Source of the DNA: Microbacterium azadirachtae
Lineage (GTDB): Bacteria > Actinomycetota > Actinomycetes > Actinomycetales > Microbacteriaceae
Direction: 5' to 3'
NCBI RefSeq assembly: GCF_000956545.1
Contig: NZ_JYIT01000082.1
Span: 124,001-188,000 of the forward strand
DNA length: 64,000 nt
The notes beneath the pieces were generated by a model, which worked only from the letters and a program-made list of their open reading frames with translations, was not told the origin of the DNA and did no database searches. Shown here piece after piece: positions 38,591 to 46,663 of this stretch. Both the position numbers and the translations under genes were made by a program. The first letter of the stretch is position 1. Every line of letters starts with the position of its first letter.

Positions 38591-38901
38591 CGCTCTGGAA
38601 CGCGGTGCTGCTCGCGGCGATCGGCTGCCTCGCTCTCAAGGGGGCGGGCTATCTGGTGCCGGCGTCGGTGCTGGAGGCGCCCCGTCCGGCACGCATCACG
38701 GATCTGCTCACCGTCGCGCTGCTCGCGGCGCTGGTCGCGGTGCAGGCGCTCGCGTCGGGCCAGCACATCGTCGTGGACGCGCGGGTGCCCGCAGTGCTCG
38801 TGGCGGCGGGACTGCTGTGGCTGCGGCAGTCGTTCCTCATCGTGGTGATCGCCGCGGCCGTCGTCGCCGCCCTCCTGCGCCTGGTCGGCTGGGCTGCCTG
38901 A
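38587..38901 (+). CDS. azlD: AzlD-family branched-chain amino acid transport subunit
   Basis: 104 residues, almost entirely hydrophobic, four membrane segments. LAAIGCLALKGAGYLVP and the central LLTVALLAALVAVQAL followed by DARVPAVLVAAGLLWLRQSFLIVV fit AzlD. Start overlaps the azlC stop as ATGA. Confidence 0.88.
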   Translation: MTLWNAVLLAAIGCLALKGAGYLVPASVLEAPRPARITDLLTVALLAALVAVQALASGQHIVVDARVPAVLVAAGLLWLRQSFLIVVIAAAVVAALLRLVGWAA

Positions 38902-38924
38902 GACACCGCGACAGGTGCGCCGCG

Positions 38925-38930
38925 TAAGCT
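38925..38930 (+). promoter_or_regulatory. -10 box TAAGCT, predicted leaderless
   Basis: TAAGCT, six bases, ATG at 38937. Confidence 0.5.
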
Positions 38931-38936
38931 CGAGGG

Positions 38937-39377
38937 ATGCGCGGATCATGGCTCAGCCGAGTGCTCTCCTGGGTGGCTATGCTCGTCGTGGGCGCGGTCT
39001 TCGGGCTGGCGGCGACGGTCACCCACGCATCCTCCCTCTGGGGCGTGAACGGGGTGGGGCTCGCGCTCGGCATCGTCGCGTGCGGCGGGATCCTGCTCGC
39101 CGTGCGCCTGCTGCTGCATGATCGCTGGGCGGCGCTGGTCACCGGTCTCGGCATGCTCGCGGGGATGGTCGTGATCTCCGGACGCGGTCCCGGCGGATCG
39201 GTCATCGTGCCGAACGACCTGCTGGGCGTGGTGTGGACCTGGACGGTCGCCGGCATGGTGCTGCTGGTCGCCGCCTGGCCGGACTTCGGTCGCATCCGCC
39301 GGCTCCAGCAGGAGCAGGCGGCCCGCACCGCCGGGGCGCGCCCCAGCCCGGGAGAGGTGTCGGTCGACGGGTCGTAG
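38937..39377 (+). CDS. Small membrane protein of unknown function (possibly DUF6113-like)
   Basis: 146 residues with four membrane segments: VLSWVAMLVVGAVFGLAAT, VGLALGIVACGGILLAVRLLL, a third at about 65-82 (LVTGLGMLAGMVVI) and VVWTWTVAGMVLLVAA. The cytoplasmic C-terminus is basic then Gly/Pro-rich. It sits just before fdxA-dapC, a position often held by such a protein in actinobacteria, but I cannot confirm the family by eye. Start from the TAAGCT box. Confidence 0.6.
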   Translation: MRGSWLSRVLSWVAMLVVGAVFGLAATVTHASSLWGVNGVGLALGIVACGGILLAVRLLLHDRWAALVTGLGMLAGMVVISGRGPGGSVIVPNDLLGVVWTWTVAGMVLLVAAWPDFGRIRRLQQEQAARTAGARPSPGEVSVDGS

Positions 39378-39380
39378 ACT
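39375..39380 (+). promoter_or_regulatory. -10 box TAGACT, predicted leaderless (fdxA)
   Basis: TAGACT, six bases, GTG at 39387; it overlaps the last bases of the preceding gene. Confidence 0.5.
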
Positions 39381-39386
39381 TGACCC

Positions 39387-39707
39387 GTGACCTATGTGAT
39401 CGCTCTTCCCTGTGTCGACGTGAAGGACCGTGCCTGCGTCGACGAGTGCCCCGTGGACTGCATCTACGAGGGTGAGCGCTCCTTGTACATCCACCCGGAT
39501 GAGTGCGTGGACTGCGGTGCCTGCGAGCCGGTGTGCCCGGTCGAGGCCATCTACTACGAGGACGACCTCCCCGAGGAGTGGGCCGACTACTACAAGGCCA
39601 ATGTCGAGTTCTTCGACGAGATCGGCTCCCCGGGCGGTGCCGCCAAGGTCGGCGTGATCCATCACGATCACGCGATCATCGCCGCCCTGCCGCCGCAGGG
39701 CGAGTAG
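39387..39707 (+). CDS. fdxA: Ferredoxin with two cluster-binding motifs, 7Fe type
   Basis: 106 residues from [21 protein letters not shown] gives the altered first motif typical of 3Fe-4S/4Fe-4S ferredoxins, and [16 protein letters not shown] the second, 4Fe-4S motif. The acidic extension [11 protein letters not shown] and the C-terminal tail are those of actinobacterial FdxA. Soluble electron carrier. Followed after five bases by dapC, a conserved pairing in this phylum. Confidence 0.93.
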   Translation: MTYVIALPCVDVKDRACVDECPVDCIYEGERSLYIHPDECVDCGACEPVCPVEAIYYEDDLPEEWADYYKANVEFFDEIGSPGGAAKVGVIHHDHAIIAALPPQGE

Positions 39708-39712
39708 CCGGC

Positions 39713-40825
39713 ATGTCCGTCCGCGACCTCGCCGACTACCCCTGGGACGCGGTCACGCCGTTCCGCGAGCGCGCGGCTGCGCATCCCGGCGGCATCGTCG
39801 ATCTCGCGATCGGATCCCCGGTCGATCCCACCCCGGAGATCATCCGCCGGGCGCTCTCCGAGGCGACCGACGCGCACTCCTACCCGCAGACGGTCGGCAC
39901 CCCGGCGCTGCGCGAGGCGATCGTCGAGTGGTACGCACGACGTCGCGGCGTGCCGGACCTGCGCGTGGACAACGTGATGCCCACGATCGGGTCGAAGGAG
40001 CTCGTGGCGCTGCTGCCGACGCTGCTCGGACTCGGTCCCGGCGATGTCGTGGTGCAGCCGCGGGTCGCCTATCCGACGTATGCCGTCGGCGCGCAGGTCG
40101 CCGGTGCGACCGTGGTCAGCGAGGACGACCCGGCGCTCTGGCCGGAGGGCGCGAAGCTCATCTGGATCAACACCCCGGGCAACCCCGACGGGCGCACCTG
40201 GACGGTGCCGGAGCTGGCCGCGGCCGTGACCCGGGCCCGCGAGCTCGGCGCGGTCCTCGCGAGCGACGAGTGCTACGCCGAGCTCGGCTGGGACGGACCG
40301 TGGGCGACCGAGCCGGTGCCGAGCGTGCTGGATCCCCGCGTCACCGGCGGAACGCGTTCGGGTCTGCTCAGCGTCTACTCGCTGAGCAAGCAGTCCAACC
40401 TCGCCGGGTACCGCGCGGCGTTCGTCGCCGGGTGCGCTCGCGTGGTCGGCGAGATCCTCACCGCGCGCAAGCACCTCGGGCTGATGCCGCCCGCGCCGGT
40501 GCAGCACGCGATGGAGGTCGCCCTGCGCGACGACGAGCACGTCGCCGCGCAGAAGGAGCTCTACCGGCGCCGTCGCGAGGTGCTGCGGCCCGCTCTCGTC
40601 GACGCGGGGTTCCGCATCGACGGCTCCGAGGCGGGCCTGTATCTGTGGGCGACCGAGGGCAGGGACGCCTGGGAGTCGATGGGCCGGCTCGCCGATCTCG
40701 GGATCCTGGCAGGTCCGGGACCGTTCTACGGCGACCATTCGCCCGAGCACGTGCGGCTGTCGTTGACGGCGCCCCTGGAGCGCGTCGAGGCGGCGGCGGC
40801 ACGCCTCCGCGGCAGCGTTTCGTAG
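39713..40825 (+). CDS. dapC: Succinyldiaminopimelate transaminase
   Basis: 370 residues. Class I/II PLP aminotransferase: IGSPVDPTPE, SYPQTVGTPALREAI, IGSKELVALLP, INTPGNPDGRTW, SDECYAELGW, PLP lysine in YSLSKQSNLAGYR, and C-terminal RLSLTAP. The fdxA neighbourhood and the length identify the DapC branch, which makes N-succinyl-LL-2,6-diaminopimelate in lysine and peptidoglycan synthesis; dapD and dapE lie 7 kb to the right. Assignment among aminotransferases by eye is good but not absolute. Confidence 0.88.
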   Translation: MSVRDLADYPWDAVTPFRERAAAHPGGIVDLAIGSPVDPTPEIIRRALSEATDAHSYPQTVGTPALREAIVEWYARRRGVPDLRVDNVMPTIGSKELVALLPTLLGLGPGDVVVQPRVAYPTYAVGAQVAGATVVSEDDPALWPEGAKLIWINTPGNPDGRTWTVPELAAAVTRARELGAVLASDECYAELGWDGPWATEPVPSVLDPRVTGGTRSGLLSVYSLSKQSNLAGYRAAFVAGCARVVGEILTARKHLGLMPPAPVQHAMEVALRDDEHVAAQKELYRRRREVLRPALVDAGFRIDGSEAGLYLWATEGRDAWESMGRLADLGILAGPGPFYGDHSPEHVRLSLTAPLERVEAAAARLRGSVS

Positions 40826-40861
40826 GTGTCCACAGTGCCTGCCCGTGCAGTCTTGGCCGTT

Positions 40862-40891
40862 TTCACAGTAGGTCCGGACGGGGGATAGGCT
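40862..40891 (+). promoter_or_regulatory. Candidate gltA promoter TTCACA-18-TAGGCT
   Basis: -35 at 40862-40867 and -10 at 40886-40891 would give a leader of about 68 bases before the GTG at 40966. Confidence 0.45.
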
Positions 40892-40965
40892 GTACAAGCG
40901 TCGCGATCCGCGCCCACCGGCACCGATCGCACATCCCCCATCGACAGACGCATGAGGAGGTCTGC

Positions 40966-42261
40966 GTGAGCGCAGCGGGCGAGCGGCCTACGAAGGCGAC
41001 GCTGACAGTAGGCGAGACGACCGCGGAGTTCCCGGTCCTGCACGGCACCGACGGGCACAGCAGCATCGATTTCTCCACGCTCACGCGCCAGACCGGTCAC
41101 ACGGGTCTGGACTACGGCTTCGTGAACACGGCGTCGACGAAGTCGGCGATCACGTTCATCGACGGCGACAAGGGGATCCTGCGCTATCGCGGCTATCCGA
41201 TCGAGCAGATCGCGAACTCCTGCTCGTACCTCGAGGTCGCCTGGCTGCTCATCTACGGCGAGCTTCCGACGCCCGCCGAGCTCGCCGAGTTCGACGAGAA
41301 GATCCGCCGGCACACGCTCCTCCACGAGGACCTGAAGCACTTCTTCCAGGCGCTTCCCGACAACGCGCACCCGATGGCGGTGCTGTCCTCGGCCGTCGCT
41401 GCGCTCTCGACCTACTACGAGAACGAGTCGGATCCGCACAATCCGGAACACGTCGAGCTCAACACGATCCGCATGCTCGCAAAGCTCCCCGTGATCGCGG
41501 CCTACGCGCACAAGAAGAGCATCGGGCAGGCGTTCCTGTACCCGGACAACTCCCTGAGCTTCGTCGACAACTTCCTGAAGCTGAACTTCGGCGTGCACAG
41601 CGAGCCGTACGAGATCAACCCGGTCATGTCCAAGGCGCTCGAGCTGCTGCTGATCCTGCACGAGGACCACGAGCAGAACGCGTCCACCTCGACCGTGCGC
41701 CTGGTCGGCTCGACCGGTGCGAACCAGTTCGCCTCCATCTCGGCCGGGATCCAGGCGCTCTCAGGTCCGCTGCACGGCGGCGCGAACGAGGCGGTGCTGA
41801 CGATGCTCGCGCAGATCCGCGACTCCGGCCAGAGCATGCAGCGCTTCGTGGAGCGCGTGAAGAACAAGGAAGACGGCGTGAAGCTCATGGGCTTCGGGCA
41901 CCGCGTCTACAAGAACTACGACCCGCGCGCGAAGCTCGTCAAGGCGGCGGCGGATCAGGTGCTCGCCGAGCTCGGCGTCACGGATCCGCTCCTCGATCTC
42001 GCGAAGGAGCTCGAGGAGATCGCCCTGGCTGACGAGTACTTCCAGGAGCGTCGGCTCTACCCGAACGTCGACTTCTACACTGGCGTCATCTACAAGGCCA
42101 TGGGCTTCCCGACGCGCATGTTCACCGTGCTGTTCGCGATCGGCCGCCTGCCCGGCTGGCTTGCGCAGTGGCGTGAGCTGAATCTCGACCCGCAGACCAA
42201 GATCGGCCGCCCGCAGCAGCTGTACACGGGCTCGCAGGAGCGCGACTTCCGCCGCAGCTGA
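40966..42261 (+). CDS. gltA: Citrate synthase
   Basis: 431 residues from GTG with GAGGAGG upstream. Hexameric type II form: TFIDGDKGILRYRGYPIE, catalytic His in SGPLHGGANEAVL, GFGHRVYKNYDPRAK with the second catalytic His, and Asp in PNVDFYTG. Condenses oxaloacetate with acetyl-CoA at the entry of the TCA cycle. The ribosome site is embedded in a six-codon mini-ORF (ATG at 40952) whose stop overlaps this start. Confidence 0.96.
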   Translation: MSAAGERPTKATLTVGETTAEFPVLHGTDGHSSIDFSTLTRQTGHTGLDYGFVNTASTKSAITFIDGDKGILRYRGYPIEQIANSCSYLEVAWLLIYGELPTPAELAEFDEKIRRHTLLHEDLKHFFQALPDNAHPMAVLSSAVAALSTYYENESDPHNPEHVELNTIRMLAKLPVIAAYAHKKSIGQAFLYPDNSLSFVDNFLKLNFGVHSEPYEINPVMSKALELLLILHEDHEQNASTSTVRLVGSTGANQFASISAGIQALSGPLHGGANEAVLTMLAQIRDSGQSMQRFVERVKNKEDGVKLMGFGHRVYKNYDPRAKLVKAAADQVLAELGVTDPLLDLAKELEEIALADEYFQERRLYPNVDFYTGVIYKAMGFPTRMFTVLFAIGRLPGWLAQWRELNLDPQTKIGRPQQLYTGSQERDFRRS

Positions 42262-42535
42262 GGTCGAGGAGATCCCGGGACGCCGCCTCTTGACGGCCCC
42301 GGGCAGGCGGGTGTACGACTCTCAATGACTGGGGGCGGTCGGGGACGGTCGAGGTCGACCTGACGACGCCGCGAGACGGTTCGGGACCGGCAGGACGCCG
42401 GAGCTCGTGATCACCGTCCACGACGATGCGAGGCAGACGGCACGAGCGTGCGCGGCCGCATCCGTCACGGCGTCCTGAGCGTCCCCGGGTGAGCGCTGCC
42501 GATGCCGGTCACCCGATCACCCGTGGGAGGTTCTC
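42262..42535 (+). other. Intergenic region between gltA and the cupin gene
   Basis: No gene is evident in 274 bp. A promoter-like TTGACG-18-TACGAC occurs at 42290-42319, which would give a long leader of about 210 bases before the cupin ATG; GGGAGG stands just before that ATG. I see no riboswitch or tRNA fold in the leader. Confidence 0.35.
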
Positions 42536-42889
42536 ATGTCTGACAAGCACAACATCGAGACGCCGCACGAGCGACGCCCCTTCCATGACCACGGTCACAT
42601 GGACGTCGTCACCCTGGGCGACTTCACGCTGGGGCGAGGCGTCTTCGAGCCGGGCTGGCGATGGTCGAACGACGTCAAGCCGATCGCGGGCACCGATTCG
42701 TGTCAGACGCATCACACCGGGATCTGCCTCGAGGGGCGGATGACCGTGCGGTTCGACGACGGAACCGAGCTCGACATGGGGCCGGGCGACGTGGTCGACC
42801 TGAGCCCCGGGCACGATGCCTGGACGGTCGGCGACACGGCCTGCGTCTTTCTCGACACGGGTGTGAAGGGCTACGCGAAGCCGGCGTGA
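42536..42889 (+). CDS. Cupin-domain protein
   Basis: 117 residues; single cupin barrel. GVFEPGWRWSNDVKPI and the metal-ligand-like HHTGICLEGRMTVRFDDGTELDMGPGDVVDLSPGHDAW are arranged as in small stand-alone cupins, with a terminal CVFLDTGVKGYAKP. Cys residues flank the barrel (DSCQTHH, TGICLEG). Function could be dioxygenase-like or sensory; unknown. ATG preceded by GGGAGG. Converges with the helicase gene. Confidence 0.85.
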   Translation: MSDKHNIETPHERRPFHDHGHMDVVTLGDFTLGRGVFEPGWRWSNDVKPIAGTDSCQTHHTGICLEGRMTVRFDDGTELDMGPGDVVDLSPGHDAWTVGDTACVFLDTGVKGYAKPA

Positions 42890-42896
42890 GCCGTTG

Positions 42897-42934
42897 TGCG
42901 GCGGCCGCGGGCCGGAAGCCTCGCGACCGCCGCA
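42897..42934. terminator. Hairpin between convergent cupin and helicase genes
   Basis: TGCGGCGG/CCGCCGCA 8-bp stem extended by CGCG/CGCG after one mismatch, loop of 12 bases. Confidence 0.55.
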
Positions 42935-42938
42935 GTGC

Positions 42939-44336
42939 TCAGCGCGTGGTCGGGGTGCCCTGGGGGCGCGACGACCGGCGACGACGCCGACGCGCGGCGG
43001 GTGCCGGCGCGGCGACATCGCCGGTCGTGTGCCGCGGCTGACCCTGGCCCTGCCCCTGACGCGGCTGGCCCTGACGCTGGCCCTGGCGCGGGGATCCGGA
43101 AGCGCCGGAGGCCGGCTTCTTCCTGGCGGGCTGCTGCGCAGCGGGCTTCGGTGCGGGCTTGACGTAGGCCGCCTTCGCGCCGATCAGCTCGACCACGGCG
43201 GGGGAGGCGGCGGAGACCGGCTCGATGGCCGCCGTGATCTGCGCCTTGCGGAGCAGATCCTTCACGTCGCGCCGCTGCTCGGGCAGCAGCACCGTGACGA
43301 CGGTGCCCGCGGCGCCGGCGCGCGCGGTGCGGCCGGAGCGGTGCAGGTACGCCTTGTGCTCTGCAGGCGGATCCACATGCACGACCAGGTCGACGTCGTC
43401 GACGTGCACGCCGCGCGCGGCCACGTCGGTGGCGACGAGCACGCGCACGCCGCCCTCGGCCGGGTCGGCGGAGAAGGCGGCGAGGTTGCGCTCGCGGGCG
43501 TTCTGTCCGAGGTTGCCGTGCAGGTCCACGGCCGGGATCCCGGCCGTGGTCAGCACCTTGGCGAGCTTCTTCGCCTGGTGCTTGGTGCGCGTGAACAGGA
43601 TGCGCCGGCCGGCGCCCGAGGCGAGCTCGTTGACGAGCGTCTTCTTGGACTCGGCGTCGGCGACCTCGAGGACGCGGTGCGTCATCTCGCCGACGGGGAC
43701 GCTGGCCTCGTCGACTTCGTGGCTCACGGCGTTGGAGAGGAAGCGGCGCGCGAGCACGTCGATGCCGTTGTCGAGCGTCGCGCTGAACAGCAGACGCTGG
43801 CCGCCCTGCGGGGTGGCCGCGAGGATGCGGGTGACGCCGGGAAGGAAGCCGAGGTCGGCCATGTGATCGGCCTCGTCGAGCACGGTCACGCGCACCTCGT
43901 CCAGGCGCACGACGCCCTGCTTCATGAGGTCTTCGAGACGGCCGGGGCAGGCCACGACGATGTCGACGCCGCGGCGCAGGGCCTCCTCCTGGGGGCGCTG
44001 GCTGACACCGCCGAACACGGTGGTGACGCGCAGGCCCGCGGCCTTGGCCAGCGGGGCGACGGTCGCCGCGATCTGCGTGGCGAGCTCGCGGGTCGGTGCC
44101 AGCACCAGGCCGCGCGGATGCTGCGGGCGGGACGTCGCTCCGGTGAGGCGGGCGACGAGGGGGATCGCGAACGCGAGGGTCTTGCCGCTGCCGGTGCGGC
44201 CGCGGCCGAGAAGGTCGCGTCCCGCGAGGGAGTCGGGCAGGGTGCCCTGCTGGATGGGGAAGGCTTCGGTCTTGCCGTCGCCGGCGAGCACCGCAGCCAG
44301 GGGCGCGGGCACGCCGAGATCGAGGAAGGAAGGCAT
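42939..44336 (-). CDS. DEAD-box ATP-dependent RNA helicase
   Basis: 465 residues; ATG with CAGGAGATATCC upstream. Q motif (FPIQQGTLP), motif I GRTGSGKT, Ia PTRELATQ, II DEAD (VLDEADHMAD), III SAT, and C-terminal ATDVAARGVHVDD and HRSGRTARAG are all intact. The last 80 residues are low complexity, first Ala/Pro/Lys, then short Gln-Gly repeats and an Arg run, a flexible RNA-binding tail. Likely in ribosome assembly, mRNA turnover or cold adaptation. Upstream frame-open residues to 44708 are not part of the protein. Confidence 0.93.
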   Translation of the reverse strand: MPSFLDLGVPAPLAAVLAGDGKTEAFPIQQGTLPDSLAGRDLLGRGRTGSGKTLAFAIPLVARLTGATSRPQHPRGLVLAPTRELATQIAATVAPLAKAAGLRVTTVFGGVSQRPQEEALRRGVDIVVACPGRLEDLMKQGVVRLDEVRVTVLDEADHMADLGFLPGVTRILAATPQGGQRLLFSATLDNGIDVLARRFLSNAVSHEVDEASVPVGEMTHRVLEVADAESKKTLVNELASGAGRRILFTRTKHQAKKLAKVLTTAGIPAVDLHGNLGQNARERNLAAFSADPAEGGVRVLVATDVAARGVHVDDVDLVVHVDPPAEHKAYLHRSGRTARAGAAGTVVTVLLPEQRRDVKDLLRKAQITAAIEPVSAASPAVVELIGAKAAYVKPAPKPAAQQPARKKPASGASGSPRQGQRQGQPRQGQGQGQPRHTTGDVAAPAPAARRRRRRSSRPQGTPTTR

Positions 44337-44535
44337 GGATATCTCCTGGACCGGATACGCCGGTCGCATACAGGCGCCGGGGTGCGGCGCGAAAGGTCGC
44401 CGCTCGAGAACCGGATCACGAGGGGGAGCGGGGCTCCACTTCCAGGGATGATGAATCCAGGGATCCGGGATGGCGACGAGATGCCGGAGACTCCGACATC
44501 TCGTCCATCCTATCCCGGATACCCGGATGCCGCGT

Positions 44536-45936
44536 TCAGACGGCCTCGACCAGCTCGGGCGCCGTGGTCGTCGCGGTCGGAGTGCTGGTGCGGGTGCGCA
44601 CCGCCCAGACGATCGCGCCGGCCAGGAGAGTGCTGACCGCGACGAGCGCCCAGGCCGTCGCGAAGCCACCCGCGGTGCCGTGCGCGGAGGAGCCGAACAC
44701 GATCGCACCGGTCGCGGCGGATCCGATGGCGGATCCGATCGTGCGCAGGTTCGCGTTCACGCCGGTCGCGACGCCGGTGACCTGCGCGGGCACGCTCTGC
44801 ACGACGATCCCGGCCGAGGCCGCGTAGGCGAGACCGCAGCCGATGCCGAACCCGGCGCCTGCCAGGGCCAGCTGCCACGGGGCGGAGTGCGCGAGCGCGG
44901 CCGCGGCGCCCGAGGCGCCCATCAGCACGGCGCCGATCACCAGCAGGGTGCGCAGGGAGAGCACCCGATTGAGGGCGCCGGTCGCGAAGCCCACGCCGCT
45001 CATGCCGATGAGCATGGGCACGAGCATGAGTCCGGCATCGCGGACCGACAGTCCTGTGCCGCCGGCCGAGGACGCGAGCTCGAGGAACTGGGGCAGGTAG
45101 CCCCAGAAGGCGAACACGCCGGCTCCGATCAGCAGCGAGGCGGCGTTCACCGGCCAGATCGCGGGCGAGGCGAGCAGTCGCAGATCCACGAGGGGCTCCG
45201 CGGAGCGCAGTTCGGACAGGATCCACGCGGCGAACGCGAGCGCGGCCACGGCGAAGAGCACGAGCACGGCCGGCGACGTCCAGCCCCAGCGCGCCCCGGT
45301 GCTGAGCGGGACGAGCAGCGCGACCAGCCACAGCGACAGCAGCACCGACGAGCGCCCGTTGACGCGGCCCTGAGCGCGCAGCCCGGTGTCGCGGACCGCG
45401 GCCAGGGTGAGGAAGGCGCCGAGGGCTGCGACCAGGAACGGCACCGCGAAGGTGCCGCGCCAGCCCACGAGGTCGGCGAGCGGGCCGGCGAGCACCGTGC
45501 CCGCCGCGCCGCCGATGCCGATCACGGCGCTGACGATGCCGATCGCCCCGGTCACGCGCTCCCGGGGGAGCGCGTCGCGGAGCAGCCCGTACGCGAGGGG
45601 GAAGAGCGCCCCGCCGATTCCCTGCAGCACGCGGGCGACGATGAGCACCTCGAGCGATGGGGCGACGGCGGCGAGCACGTCGCCCGCCGCCGTCACGCCG
45701 AGGGTGACGAGGAAGGTCGTGCGCCGGCCGCGCAGATCGCCGACGCGGCCGAGGGTGGGGGTGGCGACCGCGGCGGCGATGAGCCACGCGGTCATCGTCC
45801 AGCTGGCGGCGTCGGCGGTCACGCCGAACTCGGCCTGGACCAGCGGGACGAGCGGGATGACGAGGTTCTGCAGAAGCGCGATGGAGGAGACCGCCACGGC
45901 GATCGCGACCAGGATCGAGGTGGATGAGCGGGACAT
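44536..45936 (-). CDS. MFS multidrug exporter, DHA2-like, TetR-controlled
   Basis: 466 residues; ATG with GGAAGGGAA upstream. Hydrophobic segments are consistent with 12-14 helices; motif A-like LGRVGDLRGRRTTF, motif C-like VIGIGGAAGTVLAGPLADLVGWRG. Divergent from a TetR gene with 139 bp between; a promoter on this strand has the TetR-type palindrome exactly in its spacer. That arrangement is the standard drug-inducible pump. Substrate unknown. The open frame extends upstream to 46074 but through the operators, and is not coding. Confidence 0.9.
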   Translation of the reverse strand: MSRSSTSILVAIAVAVSSIALLQNLVIPLVPLVQAEFGVTADAASWTMTAWLIAAAVATPTLGRVGDLRGRRTTFLVTLGVTAAGDVLAAVAPSLEVLIVARVLQGIGGALFPLAYGLLRDALPRERVTGAIGIVSAVIGIGGAAGTVLAGPLADLVGWRGTFAVPFLVAALGAFLTLAAVRDTGLRAQGRVNGRSSVLLSLWLVALLVPLSTGARWGWTSPAVLVLFAVAALAFAAWILSELRSAEPLVDLRLLASPAIWPVNAASLLIGAGVFAFWGYLPQFLELASSAGGTGLSVRDAGLMLVPMLIGMSGVGFATGALNRVLSLRTLLVIGAVLMGASGAAAALAHSAPWQLALAGAGFGIGCGLAYAASAGIVVQSVPAQVTGVATGVNANLRTIGSAIGSAATGAIVFGSSAHGTAGGFATAWALVAVSTLLAGAIVWAVRTRTSTPTATTTAPELVEAV

Positions 45937-45990
45937 GAGTTCCCTTCCGAAGCCTGGAGAAGAGGGGTAAAGTGAGAGGAGACCTCCGAA

Positions 45991-46005
45991 CGGAGGGTGC
46001 CTCCG
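45991..46005. promoter_or_regulatory. TetR-type operator A (CGGAGG-GTG-CCTCCG)
   Basis: A 15-bp palindrome, identical to a second copy 27 bp to the right, between the pump and the TetR gene. Confidence 0.7.
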
Positions 46006-46010
46006 GATAG

Positions 46011-46040
46011 AGATTAGCGGAGGGTGCCTCCGCTTTGCAA
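46011..46040 (-). promoter_or_regulatory. Pump promoter TTGCAA-18-TAATCT
   Basis: Minus strand: -35 TTGCAA (46035-46040), -10 TAATCT (46011-46016), spacer of 18 bases filled by operator B, so repressor binding would block RNA polymerase directly. Confidence 0.65.
46018..46032. promoter_or_regulatory. TetR-type operator B (CGGAGG-GTG-CCTCCG)
   Basis: Second identical copy, extended to GCGGAGG...CCTCCGC; lies wholly inside the 18-bp spacer of the pump promoter. Confidence 0.75.
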
Positions 46041-46075
46041 GAGGTTCATGAAGACTTTTCTGGAGGGACGGCACG

Positions 46076-46645
46076 ATGGGCGGTCAGAACCGGGCGACGG
46101 CCACGCTGGAGGAGCGGCGTCCGCGTCGCGCCGACGCCGCGCGGAACTTCGACGCTCTCGTCGCCGCCGGTCGTGCGGCGTTCGCCGAGGACGGCTCGGA
46201 CGCGTCCCTCGAGGACATCGCCCGTCGTGCGGGCGTCGGCATCGGCACGCTCTACCGCAACTTCCCGACGAGGGACGACCTCATCGAGACGCTCTACCTG
46301 CGCGAGGTCGCTGCGCTCGCGGACGCGGCCGACGAGGTCGCCGATCTCGAGCCGTGGGCAGCGTTCGAAGCCTGGCTGGACCGCTTCGTGGAGTACGTCG
46401 GCACCAAGCACGTGCTCCTGGACGGCCTCAACCGCGAGTCCTCGGTGTTCGCCGAGTGCCGCGGCGTGATGCTCGGCGCCGGCGAGCCGCTGCTGGCCCG
46501 CGCGCAGGCCGCGGGCGCCGTGAAGGCGGATCTCGCGATCGCCGACGTCGTCAAGCTCATCGGCGGCGTGAGCGCGGTCGCCTACGACGACGACGCGCAG
46601 CGCCGCCGCGTGCTCTCGCTCGCGATCGGATCGCTCAAGGCGTAG
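46076..46645 (+). CDS. TetR/AcrR-family repressor
   Basis: 189 residues. HTH in the first 65 residues: FDALVAAGRAAFAEDGSDASLEDIARRAGVGIGTLYRNFPTRDDL is the canonical TetR block. The C-terminal ligand-binding part (YVGTKHVLLDGLNRESSVF) resembles the YxAF/transcriptional repressor C-terminal type. Expected to repress the divergent MFS pump and itself through the two identical palindromes upstream. GGAGGG lies nine or so bases before the ATG. Confidence 0.92.
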   Translation: MGGQNRATATLEERRPRRADAARNFDALVAAGRAAFAEDGSDASLEDIARRAGVGIGTLYRNFPTRDDLIETLYLREVAALADAADEVADLEPWAAFEAWLDRFVEYVGTKHVLLDGLNRESSVFAECRGVMLGAGEPLLARAQAAGAVKADLAIADVVKLIGGVSAVAYDDDAQRRRVLSLAIGSLKA

Positions 46646-46663
46646 CCGTCCGCGCCCGGACGC

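Noticed and set aside
42290..42319. A riboswitch or small RNA in the long cupin leader
   Set aside because: No conserved core or strong hairpin was visible; only a promoter-like pair and a ribosome site.
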